Source of the DNA: Pedobacter sp. AJM
GTDB taxonomy: Bacteria > Bacteroidota > Bacteroidia > Sphingobacteriales > Sphingobacteriaceae
Direction of reading: 5' to 3'
Assembly: GCF_002197755.1 (NCBI RefSeq)
Contig: NZ_NHOT01000001.1
Location: 744,001-808,000, forward strand
Length of the DNA stretch: 64,000 bases
Numbering within the stretch: position 1 is the stretch's first letter; every line of letters begins with the position of its first letter. Positions 16,793 to 24,859 of this stretch are shown one piece after another. The notes under the pieces were generated by a model. It had not been told where the DNA came from and ran no database searches. It was given only the letters and a program-made list of their open reading frames with translations. The position numbers were made by a program, and so were the translations under genes.

Positions 16793-17560
16793 TTAGTGCC
16801 TTGGTATATATATCAGTGCGCGTTGTTCCATTCTTTTCAGAATAACTGCTGCGCCCATTTGTTTAGAAACCGCTTCTGCGTCAAACTTCCCATCAGAGAC
16901 ATATTTTCCTTTTTGATATTGATTGGAATAACTCCACAGATAGGGAGAATTAATGCTATGGTACTTAAAATATCCAAAACCATTGTACGCTTCCAGTTGA
17001 CGCAAAACTGTTGGCAGACTCCAGTTGGTGATTTCATTAAATTTTTTAAACTTTAAAGCATCAATAGCACTTTCTTCGAAGGTAAAAGGAGGCCCATGCC
17101 CTACTTTTGGCCTGTTAGCGGGTACCCGTTTGGTATAACCTGTTAAAGGATCTCCATTATGCAAATGCTTCTTAAAATCAAAACTACATTCTAAATAATG
17201 TGTACAAGCTATAAAGTACCATGGAATTTTTGATGAGCCTGTCACAAAATCCTGAAAAGGTTCTTCCGCTGGATTGGCCTGAAAAAGGCCTATGGGTGTA
17301 TCCAGCGGCTTAATTAAATTGAATGCATGAACTGGCTCAAATAAAGACCCGGATGCAAATGGCGAAGCCAAAGAATTGCCTGATACCTGATTGGAAATAT
17401 CAGTATACCGGTTTCTGTTGGCATTGATATTGTCATCTATCGTTTTATCAATTGTTCCAATTTTAGTTGAGTCAATAACACAATCATCAAACATTTTGAT
17501 GTACTCCAGGTCTGTTGGTTGTGATGGCTTTACTATTTTTATGGTTTTGGTCTTTTTCAT
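16793..17560 (-). CDS. Lysozyme-family peptidoglycan hydrolase, candidate T6SS effector
   Basis: From about residue 100 on this 255-residue protein resembles phage-type lysozyme-family proteins (COG5526-like): KIPWYFIACTHYLECSFDF, then HLHNGDPLTGYTKRVP, FTFEESAIDALKFK, LRQLEAYNGFGY and SPYLWSYSNQYQKGKYVSDG. The Glu in HYLECS is the probable catalytic acid. The N-terminal 90 residues include EYIKMFDDCVID, also common in this family. No signal peptide is seen, as expected for T6SS cargo. The open frame reaches back to 17602, but those 14 residues lie in the decayed hcp copy, so the start at 17560 (MKKTKTIKIVK) is preferred. It lies beside hcp genes and is followed by an exported small protein. 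Confidence 0.8.
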   Translation of the reverse strand: MKKTKTIKIVKPSQPTDLEYIKMFDDCVIDSTKIGTIDKTIDDNINANRNRYTDISNQVSGNSLASPFASGSLFEPVHAFNLIKPLDTPIGLFQANPAEEPFQDFVTGSSKIPWYFIACTHYLECSFDFKKHLHNGDPLTGYTKRVPANRPKVGHGPPFTFEESAIDALKFKKFNEITNWSLPTVLRQLEAYNGFGYFKYHSINSPYLWSYSNQYQKGKYVSDGKFDAEAVSKQMGAAVILKRMEQRALIYIPRH

Positions 17561-17564
17561 TAGT

Positions 17565-17888
17565 AAACGATCATTAGGTGAAAGATATATAAGTGCCTTC
17601 AATGGATATCTGGAATTTCATGGGCATCAGGTGATGCCAAAAATATTATTCCTTCGGAATACCTTACCATATCATCCTGTTTAAAACCATTTCTATTATT
17701 CTGGTATTTTTTCCCTATTTCCAGATCAAGTACTTTCCGGCAATAGGCTTGTATTGTTTATTGACCATCGCTCCGATATTAAGGCATCCGATTTCAATAT
17801 TCTACTTCACACCGCCACAGAAGACTGCGAATGATAGACTTCCCTTTAGCGCATTCACATCACAGTTAAATCTAGCCTTGAAAGCCAA
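17565..17888 (-). pseudogene. Decayed third copy of hcp/tssD
   Basis: On the minus strand this stretch aligns with the two intact hcp genes upstream over nearly their whole length. The start region (GGCTTTCAAGGCTAGATT, 17871-17888) matches the intact gene at 17 of 18 bases, but the ATG has become TTG. About 50 bases are missing after it, several one-base insertions and a further gap of about 14 bases follow, and stop codons interrupt all frames. Later blocks still translate as GAMVNKQYKPIAGKYLI (17731-17781; intact EAMVNNQYKPITGTLLI) and MVRYSEGI (17647-17670; intact IVKYSEGI). The 3' end fades out just before the start of the lysozyme-family gene. The short plus-strand open frame here is not a gene. 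Confidence 0.88.
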
Positions 17889-18387
17889 AGTTTTAAATTT
17901 TAGAATTAAAACTTTGGTAATTTCAGCATTACTATTGCCCCCAAATACCAAGCCAAATTCAATGTATCTTACTCATATATAATGGCTAACGAGTATATAT
18001 TATAAAACAGTTAATTTCGCTCCAGTAGAATGCTAATTATCCTATTGGCTTTTAATGAATGTATTTTTCAAACACTATACACTGAACAATGCAATCAATT
18101 TATGAACTTGTATGAGCGTTAGCCACTCCTTTTAGATCATTCCATTGGTGGATCAAAAATCAACTGAAACTCATTCAGAAAGGCATGCGATGTTGATCTG
18201 AACAAAATCCAATTCACTTACAGTGCTCAGTTAAATAAGTATTGTGATACTAATTGCACAGAATTAAATATTTAAAAAGCTTATTATATTAATTCTTAAA
18301 TACAATTCAAGCTCAAATATCAGAGTAGAGTGGTTTTGTTTCGAATATTAGATTAGTGGTTTAAATTTCAATAATGTGATAAACAAA
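17889..18387. other. Intergenic stretch without a recognisable gene
   Basis: About 500 AT-rich bases with no convincing open frame on either strand. It lies between the decayed hcp copy and the terminator of the intact one. The only structure I see is a 9-base inverted repeat, TGGCTAACG at 17983-17991 and CGTTAGCCA at 18117-18125, bounding 143 bases. The rest may be a remnant of a lost effector gene but retains no recognisable motif. Confidence 0.5.
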
Positions 18388-18415
18388 AGCGATTGGCTTA
18401 TACCAATCGCTTCTA
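18388..18415 (-). terminator. Terminator of the hcp genes
   Basis: On the minus strand AAGCGATTGG and CCAATCGCTT pair around a six-base loop, followed by TTTTG. It lies 22 bases past the stop of the second hcp gene. Confidence 0.8.
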
Positions 18416-18436
18416 ATCTTTATATTAAAATATAAT

Positions 18437-18832
18437 TTAAGCCTTTGGCCAATCGTTTTCGTGTTCTGCATTACCCAGTTTGAGTTTTCTAGCTGATACC
18501 ACGAAAGTAAGTGTCATTGGTGTATTGTCATTCACAGCAATACCTTCACTATATTGAACGATATAGCCATCTTCGAAAGTTAGTTCTTTCATTTTAGCAT
18601 CTTCTTCGCCTTTTTTGAAGACAATCGTTCCTGATTGTGGTTTGTATTGGTTATTCACCATTGATTCGATTACTGAAGTATCTTCAGTTGATTCAATTTC
18701 GATGTTAATGGTACCACCATATACACCTGATGACGGACGGCCTTTAGCGTCTACATCCCTGTTTAATGAAAAGCTGCACTGTAAAACATCAAATTCCTTT
18801 GAACCTAATGTTAATCTGGTTTTAAATGCCAT
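18437..18832 (-). CDS. tssD: T6SS tube protein Hcp (TssD), copy 1
   Basis: Hcp rings stack into the inner tube that the T6SS sheath drives into neighbouring cells. The 131 residues match the Bacteroidota TssD family: MAFKTRLTLGSKEFDVLQCSFS, then LNRDVDAKGRPSSGVYGGTI with IEIESTEDTS, FEDGYIVQYSEG and the ending RKLKLGNAEHENDWPKA. It is roughly 70-75% identical by eye to the tandem copy 131 bases upstream. The changes cluster in residues 5-22 and 64-76 and at 97-110. The two may carry different cargo, since Hcp often acts as an effector carrier. Confidence 0.95.
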   Translation of the reverse strand: MAFKTRLTLGSKEFDVLQCSFSLNRDVDAKGRPSSGVYGGTINIEIESTEDTSVIESMVNNQYKPQSGTIVFKKGEEDAKMKELTFEDGYIVQYSEGIAVNDNTPMTLTFVVSARKLKLGNAEHENDWPKA

Positions 18833-18963
18833 TTTGGTAAGTTTTAAATGTTTTTGAAAAAATGAATTGTGATTAGCGGTTGGCGTGTGTCGAAGATCAT
18901 GGTCGTGGGCATCCGGTATCTAATTAACCTTTATCCCTTCAACCTTTTTATCTTCTACTTCCT

Positions 18964-19359
18964 TTACGCTTTAGGCCAATCATTTAGATGCTCTGCATTT
19001 CCGAGTTTCAGCTTTCTGGCCGAGATCTGGAATTTAAGTGTCATCGGGTGATCGCCCACAATGTTGATTCCTTCCGAATACTTGACAATGTAGCCATCTT
19101 CAAAATCCACTTCTTTCATTTTGGCATCTTCTTCCGTTTTCTTAATCAGAAGGGTTCCGGTAATGGGTTTGTACTGGTTGTTTACCATCGCTTCGATAAT
19201 GGAGGTGTCTTCGGTTGACTCGATCTCAATATCAATGGTACCGCCATAAACTCCGGAAGAGGGTCTTCCTTTAGCATCTACATCACGGTTTAATGCATAG
19301 GCGCAATGAAGCACATCGTACTCCTTGCCCGAAAAATTCAATCTAGCTTTGAAAGCCAT
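18964..19359 (-). CDS. tssD: T6SS tube protein Hcp (TssD), copy 2
   Basis: This 131-residue TssD protein is the first of the tandem pair in transcription order. It shares DVDAKGRPSSGVYGGTI, IEIESTEDTS, EEDAKMKE, FEDGYIV, YSEGI and RKLKLGNAEH with copy 1. No promoter is obvious between the two genes, so both may be read from the promoter upstream of this one. The decayed third copy is closer to this gene than to copy 1 (for example MVNNQYKPI and the FQIS ending). Confidence 0.95.
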   Translation of the reverse strand: MAFKARLNFSGKEYDVLHCAYALNRDVDAKGRPSSGVYGGTIDIEIESTEDTSIIEAMVNNQYKPITGTLLIKKTEEDAKMKEVDFEDGYIVKYSEGINIVGDHPMTLKFQISARKLKLGNAEHLNDWPKA

Positions 19360-19472
19360 AGGGTCTAAATTTAAAGGTTAAAATTTGTTAATGTAGCTTT
19401 TGCTACAACACAAAACATAAACCAAATATCAGGCCAGCAATCAGTTAACGTATTTCAAAATTTGATAAACCA

Positions 19473-19505
19473 TAAAAGTAATGTTACAAATATCCCTTTT
19501 ACAAA
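19473..19505 (-). promoter_or_regulatory. Probable promoter of the hcp genes
   Basis: On the minus strand TTTG (19502-19505), a 21-base spacer and TACTTTTA (19473-19480) match the Bacteroidota consensus except for the last base. The leader of about 105 bases contains a perfect hairpin, TGTAGC/GCTACA with a four-base loop (19395-19411). The same TTACTTTTA element occurs upstream of tssE. Confidence 0.45.
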
Positions 19506-19650
19506 CGCCTGCGACAAGATTTTTATGGTAAAGAATTTACAAAAATAATTAAAGACTTTAATATGCTTCATAAAACAAAAATGCTGATTGTAGTAATTCT
19601 CCACAATATGTAGCACTTTTGGGCATGTTATTCCACTGTGGGTTTGTCTA

Positions 19651-20223
19651 CTAAATTAATTGAAATCCGAATTTTTCCATTTTGGCCACCCATTTTTGGC
19701 TATAATGATTTTCAAGAGAATGTAATTCGCCCATGGTATTGGTTAATACAGGGCTTATCTTACATTTTTCAAACACCGCCTTTTTAATTGCGAGATATGT
19801 TGTTTTCTTATTTGCTTTCCATTCTTTAAAAGTAGCTTCATCTAAAATAGAAACAATCCTGGCAGAACGCCCGCTAAAGTTATTATTGATGTTTTGTTGC
19901 TGAGTCAGAAAAATCTGATCAGGCATAAATAACCGGTCAAAAAATCCTTTGATTTTGGCAGGTATATGATCTACATAAACCGGGCAAAAAAGCACAATAT
20001 GGCTGCTCTGTCTGATGGCATTTAAAGCCTTTTGTAAGTCAGGCTCCAGCTCAGCAATCTGTCTGTTATTAAAAAGTTTATTGGAATTAAAGATCAGGTC
20101 AATAATGGCAATTTCCCTAATTGTTGCACCAGCACTTTCAGCACCTTTTTTATAGGCATTAATCAAAAAATCTGTGGATACCGTCTTTTCTATATCCCCA
20201 TTCAGGATAAGTACTTGCTTCAT
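19651..20223 (-). CDS. Flavodoxin-fold NAD(P)H-dependent oxidoreductase
   Basis: The 190 residues have the flavodoxin-like fold of NADPH-dependent FMN reductases and quinone reductases: a first strand MKQVLILNGD with a following helix, IRQSSHIVLFCPVYVDHIPAKIKGFFDRLF in the middle (the P-V-Y and FFDR landmarks), and a C-terminal helix. The substrate is unknown. It lies between the hcp genes and tssC on the same strand, but has its own promoter and follows a terminator, so it is probably a bystander and not a secretion component. Confidence 0.82.
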   Translation of the reverse strand: MKQVLILNGDIEKTVSTDFLINAYKKGAESAGATIREIAIIDLIFNSNKLFNNRQIAELEPDLQKALNAIRQSSHIVLFCPVYVDHIPAKIKGFFDRLFMPDQIFLTQQQNINNNFSGRSARIVSILDEATFKEWKANKKTTYLAIKKAVFEKCKISPVLTNTMGELHSLENHYSQKWVAKMEKFGFQLI

Positions 20224-20262
20224 TTATATGTTGATATTTAGCTTTTGAGGCGGTAGATGTTA

Positions 20263-20270
20263 CAAAACTA
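20263..20270 (-). promoter_or_regulatory. -7 element of the oxidoreductase gene
   Basis: TAGTTTTG on the minus strand matches TAnnTTTG exactly, with a TTTG about 25 bases further upstream. Transcription would begin about 35 bases before the ATG at 20223. Confidence 0.45.
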
Positions 20271-20302
20271 TAAAGTTTTTGTTAACCTCATGCATCAAAA
20301 AC

Positions 20303-20335
20303 GAAAAAACCTGATCAGACTGACCAGGTTTTTTA
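20303..20335 (-). terminator. Terminator after tssC
   Basis: AAAAAACCTG and CAGGTTTTTT form a long stem (with small bulges) around a short loop, about 90 bases past the tssC stop. Both arms are rich in A/T, so it can work on either strand. It should end the T6SS minus-strand operon. Confidence 0.8.
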
Positions 20336-20425
20336 CCTTAACAAAAATAAATATCATCAATCCAGGTCTGCAGTAAACCTGTTTTAAAAACACATTTAAC
20401 CTGTCATGAATTCATTCAGGCTCTC

Positions 20426-21817
20426 TTATTGCTGATTGTATTCAGATGCCCAGGTAGTACTTTCATCTTCACCTTTATGACCGTCTAATTTCACTACAAA
20501 ACTCTTTGCAGGAAAATATGGGGTAATGTGAATATCTAAATGAATTCTGTCTTTTTGTTGTTCATCACGTTCGAAACGCATAATTTTGAAACGTTCAATT
20601 AAGCGATCAGCACCTTGAATACCATCCAAAAACTTCACAATCTGTCCACGTAAATCCTGTTCTGTCTTTGATGTCCAGTTTTCAAAAGCTCTTCTGTTTA
20701 AGAAATCAAATAACACTTTGGTAATGTAATCAAATACCCTTACTACAGAATAAGTTTGCAGGCCGATGTTATCGCCATTAAATAAAGTTTTAGCAGAGAA
20801 TGCCATTACTTTTCCATATTCATTAACCATTGGCACTAATCCTACTCTTTCCAAATGTGAGATTTCGCTTTTCTTCAAATCAAATTTAACGCCGTCTACC
20901 TCATTAATGGCACCATGTTTTTTACCGGCTGTAACCTGAGACATTAAGGTATAGTACATTTTTCCGGCTAATGCAGCAGACCCCGGAACTGTTAAATCAT
21001 CTTCCTCACCTACTTCCGCCACTTTACCTCTGCCTACTAACCAGTTACAGGTCATAATAACATTAGAACGGAAAGCATCAGCACCGGTGAAATTAGCAGC
21101 CGTAAATAGATCCAGCACATCATCCGGCTGGTCTAAATCGGCGAAATCTGTTACCAGCATGGCTTTATTGTTGTGCGCAATTTTACCCCAGCGTTCCAGC
21201 ACTTTGTTAGATCCCATGTAACCAGGCACTACCATTAGTGAATAATTTTTACGTAAATCTAAACGGTCGTAATTTTGCTTCAACTCATCATCAACGTAAT
21301 CGATAAAACGAGGATTATCCAAATCCTTAATCTGATCCATTGAAGCGTTCAACAGCACTACATTTTTAAGCTTATCGGCTTCTGTATTTTTGTAAAACAA
21401 GTGAACCGACCGGTATGCCTGCTCCAGTTCTCTTGAACTTTCTAAAGCTGTACCAATATTTTTATTCAGGTTTTGTTCCGCAGCGTTTAATTTCTCGGTA
21501 CTCTTCTCCACCATATCCGCAACAGAAGTAGAAGATTCAAGTACGTCGATCCAGAGCTGAATTTTCTTTTTCAGTTCTTCACGTTCCTTTCTTTTCTCAT
21601 CTCCTGTTAAAAAGATTTGCTTTCTGGCTTTTCTTTCCGGGTTTAAGTTCTGTAGGCCATCAACCGTAGTTTCCAACAAATCAAAACCACCTACTCTGGC
21701 CAGTTTTTCTAAGTTTTCTTTAAGTGATGTTTTCGCTATCTTATTGCCTTCTGCCGGTTTGAAGCCTGCTTCCTGGGATATATTTTGTTCTGCGTTTAAT
21801 TCTTGAGGATTTGACAT
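20426..21817 (-). CDS. tssC: T6SS contractile sheath large subunit TssC (VipB)
   Basis: TssC pairs with TssB to build the contractile sheath. The 463 residues show the family's core: LFYKNTEADKLKNVVLLNASMDQI, ELKQNYDRLDLRKNYSLMVVPGYMG, VIMTCNWLVGRGKVAEVG, QTYSVVRVFDYITKVLFDFLNRRAFENW and the closing HITPYFPAKSFVVKLDGH. The acidic, low-complexity N-terminus (about 1-90) is longer than in many Pseudomonadota proteins, as is common in subtype iii. It is 18 bases after tssB. Together they are the last genes of a minus-strand operon that starts near 29.3 kb. Confidence 0.95.
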   Translation of the reverse strand: MSNPQELNAEQNISQEAGFKPAEGNKIAKTSLKENLEKLARVGGFDLLETTVDGLQNLNPERKARKQIFLTGDEKRKEREELKKKIQLWIDVLESSTSVADMVEKSTEKLNAAEQNLNKNIGTALESSRELEQAYRSVHLFYKNTEADKLKNVVLLNASMDQIKDLDNPRFIDYVDDELKQNYDRLDLRKNYSLMVVPGYMGSNKVLERWGKIAHNNKAMLVTDFADLDQPDDVLDLFTAANFTGADAFRSNVIMTCNWLVGRGKVAEVGEEDDLTVPGSAALAGKMYYTLMSQVTAGKKHGAINEVDGVKFDLKKSEISHLERVGLVPMVNEYGKVMAFSAKTLFNGDNIGLQTYSVVRVFDYITKVLFDFLNRRAFENWTSKTEQDLRGQIVKFLDGIQGADRLIERFKIMRFERDEQQKDRIHLDIHITPYFPAKSFVVKLDGHKGEDESTTWASEYNQQ

Positions 21818-21835
21818 GTTTTCTTGGCGTTTAGA

Positions 21836-22282
21836 TTATTTATTTTGCTCCAGTTCATCTACAAAATTTTTCAAAGCACTAATGAAAGCATGTTTAGTTT
21901 CTTCATCATCAAGGGTAGCTTTTAAAGTTTTGTTGGATTTCAGTTGTTTGATTACGTTAAGTGACATTTCCCTTTCAATATTCACATTGGTTAAATAGTT
22001 ACTTTGGTTGATGATATTCTTCACACCAAAATCACTCATGTCATTAAAGTTGATGGTTTCACCAACGGTTGATCCGTCTTGTTTCTCAAAAGCCACTTTA
22101 ACATTGGGCTTGTAGTGATCAAACACTTCTTTAACGGTTTTTAAACCCTCAACCTTTTCTGGCTTAATGGGTTCATTATCTGTTAATTTTTGTACAAAAA
22201 GCGTTTTGTTGTGGGCAATTTCTGCGAATGCTTCTGATGTATCGATTTTTCGTTCGTTTCCACCAATTTCATAGTTAAACAT
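21836..22282 (-). CDS. tssB: T6SS contractile sheath small subunit TssB (VipA)
   Basis: The 148 residues carry the TssB features: an N-terminal strand region (FNYEIGGNERKIDT), a helix-rich middle (GLKTVKEVFDHYKPNVKVAFEKQDG), FNDMSDFGVKNIINQSNYL and a helical C-terminus (ALKNFVDELEQNK). The subunit intertwines with TssC in the sheath. It sits 55 bases after clpV and 18 before tssC. Confidence 0.92.
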   Translation of the reverse strand: MFNYEIGGNERKIDTSEAFAEIAHNKTLFVQKLTDNEPIKPEKVEGLKTVKEVFDHYKPNVKVAFEKQDGSTVGETINFNDMSDFGVKNIINQSNYLTNVNIEREMSLNVIKQLKSNKTLKATLDDEETKHAFISALKNFVDELEQNK

Positions 22283-22337
22283 AGTATGCTGTTTTAGGTT
22301 TAAGGTTAAATTTTATAATGATATAGTAGTTAACATT

Positions 22338-24854
22338 TTAACTCAATTTTTGTTCCAATATTGATGCTTCAGGATGAATAATATTCCATTCCAGCTGATC
22401 TTCTTCAGGATGTTTACTCACCACGATCTTGGATCCCTTTTTAAGTTCACCAGAAATGATGTATTTAGAGATCGGCCGACGCAAAAGATTTCTGATCACG
22501 GCTGAAAGCTGCCTTGCGCCGTATTTAGGGGTAAAGCCATCCAAAGCAATCATTTTCTTGGCATCTTCCGCGATTTCAAATTCGATGCCCATTTTATTCA
22601 GTGATTGTACCAGACTGCTTAACTGGATCTCGAAAATACGGACCACATTACTTTCATTAATCGGGGCAAAAGGCACAATTTCCGAAATTCTGGCTAAAAA
22701 CTCCGGGCGGAAATGGCCAGCCATAACTTCCATCAGTTGATTTGAGGCCGGTATAACCCCTTTACCAATTTGCTCGGCAATCCATTCGCTGCCGATATTA
22801 GAGGTAAACAGGATTAATGAATTGCTGAAATCTCCTTCCTTACCCAAACGATCGTGCATATGACCTTCATCCAAAATCTGTAAAAAGGTATCAAAAACCG
22901 AAGGGTGGGCTTTTTCTATTTCATCAAATAATAATACAGAATAGGGCTGTTGTCTGATTTTATTCACCAGTAAACCACCTTCTTCATAACCCACATATCC
23001 CGGAGGCGCGCCATAAAGTAAGGCCGCACTGTGCTCTTCCTTAAATTCAGACATGTCAAACCTGATCATTGCCTTTTCATCATTAAATAAAAATTCGGCA
23101 ATTGATTTGGCCAATTCGGTTTTACCTGTTCCTGTTGGACCTAATAAAAAGAATGACCCGATTGGCTGTCCTTTTTTATTTAGCCCACTTCTTGATTCCA
23201 GTATAGCATCTGAAACAGCCTTGAGTGCCTGATCCTGACCTACCACACGCTTTTTAAGGTATTGCTCCATATTCAGCAATTTTTCCTTCTCACCTGCCTG
23301 CAGTTTACCCATTGGGATGCCAGTTTTATAAGCCACAATGGAAGCAATATCCTGTTTAGTGATCCTATCGCTCTTTTCAGCAGCATATTTCTTTAATTCC
23401 TGCAGACTGCTATTGATATAACCCTGGTATTCATCAGCCGTTTCAAAGGCATCTGTTTGGGTTTCATCCGTTAAGCGGCCCAATAAAACCGGGCTCAGTT
23501 TATTTTGAAGTAAAGAGAATAGCCATTTGTAATCGGCAAACTGATCCGCCTCTGATTTCTCTTCATCTGCATTCAGCGCCACAAGGTCCGTTTCCAGACT
23601 TGCAATTACCTGATCAGATGTGTCATTCATCATTTTCATGGCAGCCATGGTTCTGTCCAGTAAATCAAATGCAGAATCAGGCAGTCTTCTGTCTTTCATG
23701 TATCGCTTGGCCAGGCGAACACATTCACCCAATGCATCCGGTTCAATACTTAAGGTATGATGTTCTTCGTATTTCACCGCGAGTTTCTGCAACATTTTGA
23801 TGGTGCTCTCTTCATTCGGCTCATTCACCTGAAGGACTTCAAAACGCCTGCTGAAAGCCTGTTCCGGTTCAATAATTTTCCGGTATTCATCAATCGTTGT
23901 AGCACCAATTACCGTAATTTCTCCACGGGCCAGTTCTGGTTTTAATAAATTACCAATTCCGGCACCTAAAGGCCCTTTACTATCTAATAAGGTGTGGATT
24001 TCATCAATAAATAGTACTGCTTTTTCAAACTGCTTTACTTCTTTAATGATGTTTTTTAAACGATCTTCTATTTCCCCTTTATATGATGCACCGGCAATTA
24101 GCGATCCCAGATCAAGTTCAAAAAGTTGTACGGGCTTCAAACTGTCGGGCACATTCTGATTTACAATATCGATAGCAAATCCATCAACTAAAGCTGTTTT
24201 ACCTACGCCTGCATCGCCTGTAAGAATGACGTTGGGTTTGGTTCTGCGGCAAAGAATTTCCATCATCATGCGGGTTTCCTTATCACGACCAATTATCGGA
24301 TCTGTTTTAGCATCCCGAACCATTTGTAAGCGATCTATACAATATTTATACAGGGCATTGCCTGTACTTTTATTTTCGGTTCCGGCAGTGGCTTTATCAG
24401 GAGAAACTACTCTTGAAATTTCCTCATCTTTAACATAAAGGTCTAAAATTTCGCGTTCCTTAATCGGAAAAGATTTTAACTGATCTGGCTGAAAACCTAT
24501 TCCCGGCTTTGCCAGTGCCGTTAACACACAAACGGGAGTAATTAAATCGAGCCCGAGTTTTATACGTACATTATCCGCTTCTTCAAATATAACAGCGATT
24601 TCAGGGGCACCACTAACGGTATCGCTCAGGCCTGCAGATTTTGACTGTTCTTCAATCCTTACCTCTGCCCATTCACTGATGTATTCTTCATCTTTTCCGA
24701 TAGCGGTAATAAATGATCTTAATCCAACATCTTTATGCATTAAACCCTTGAGCAGATGCGCAGCGGTAAATACTTCATTTCTATACTCCTTAGCCAGCGA
24801 CTGTGCAATGTGCAGGGCTGTTTTAACTGACTCGCTTAAATTTGTAATCGCCAT
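22338..24854 (-). CDS. clpV: T6SS sheath-recycling AAA+ ATPase ClpV (TssH)
   Basis: ClpV unfolds contracted TssB/TssC sheaths so the machine can fire again. The 838 residues have a Clp N-domain (about 1-140), AAA1 with Walker A GDAGVGKTALVDG and LFIDEIHTLLDS, a middle domain, and AAA2 with GPTGTGKTELAKSIAEFLF and SVLLFDEIEKAHPSVFDTFLQILDEG, then a C-terminal small domain with YGARQLSAVIRNLLRRPIS. It lies 5 bases after tssR. The gene order inside a T6SS operon separates it from housekeeping ClpB. Confidence 0.95.
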   Translation of the reverse strand: MAITNLSESVKTALHIAQSLAKEYRNEVFTAAHLLKGLMHKDVGLRSFITAIGKDEEYISEWAEVRIEEQSKSAGLSDTVSGAPEIAVIFEEADNVRIKLGLDLITPVCVLTALAKPGIGFQPDQLKSFPIKEREILDLYVKDEEISRVVSPDKATAGTENKSTGNALYKYCIDRLQMVRDAKTDPIIGRDKETRMMMEILCRRTKPNVILTGDAGVGKTALVDGFAIDIVNQNVPDSLKPVQLFELDLGSLIAGASYKGEIEDRLKNIIKEVKQFEKAVLFIDEIHTLLDSKGPLGAGIGNLLKPELARGEITVIGATTIDEYRKIIEPEQAFSRRFEVLQVNEPNEESTIKMLQKLAVKYEEHHTLSIEPDALGECVRLAKRYMKDRRLPDSAFDLLDRTMAAMKMMNDTSDQVIASLETDLVALNADEEKSEADQFADYKWLFSLLQNKLSPVLLGRLTDETQTDAFETADEYQGYINSSLQELKKYAAEKSDRITKQDIASIVAYKTGIPMGKLQAGEKEKLLNMEQYLKKRVVGQDQALKAVSDAILESRSGLNKKGQPIGSFFLLGPTGTGKTELAKSIAEFLFNDEKAMIRFDMSEFKEEHSAALLYGAPPGYVGYEEGGLLVNKIRQQPYSVLLFDEIEKAHPSVFDTFLQILDEGHMHDRLGKEGDFSNSLILFTSNIGSEWIAEQIGKGVIPASNQLMEVMAGHFRPEFLARISEIVPFAPINESNVVRIFEIQLSSLVQSLNKMGIEFEIAEDAKKMIALDGFTPKYGARQLSAVIRNLLRRPISKYIISGELKKGSKIVVSKHPEEDQLEWNIIHPEASILEQKLS

Positions 24855-24859
24855 ATCCC

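Noticed and set aside
16796..17056. Plus-strand frame opposite the lysozyme-family gene
   Set aside because: Antisense shadow without a domain; considered because an immunity gene might overlap, but the exported protein downstream is the better candidate.
17749..17982. Plus-strand open frame of 77 codons
   Set aside because: It is antisense to the decayed hcp copy and has no domain or start signal.
17983..18125. attC-like integron site
   Set aside because: The ends GGCTAAC and GTTAGCC miss the RYYYAAC/GTTRRRY pattern at one position, inner L boxes were not found, and there is no integrase or cassette array.
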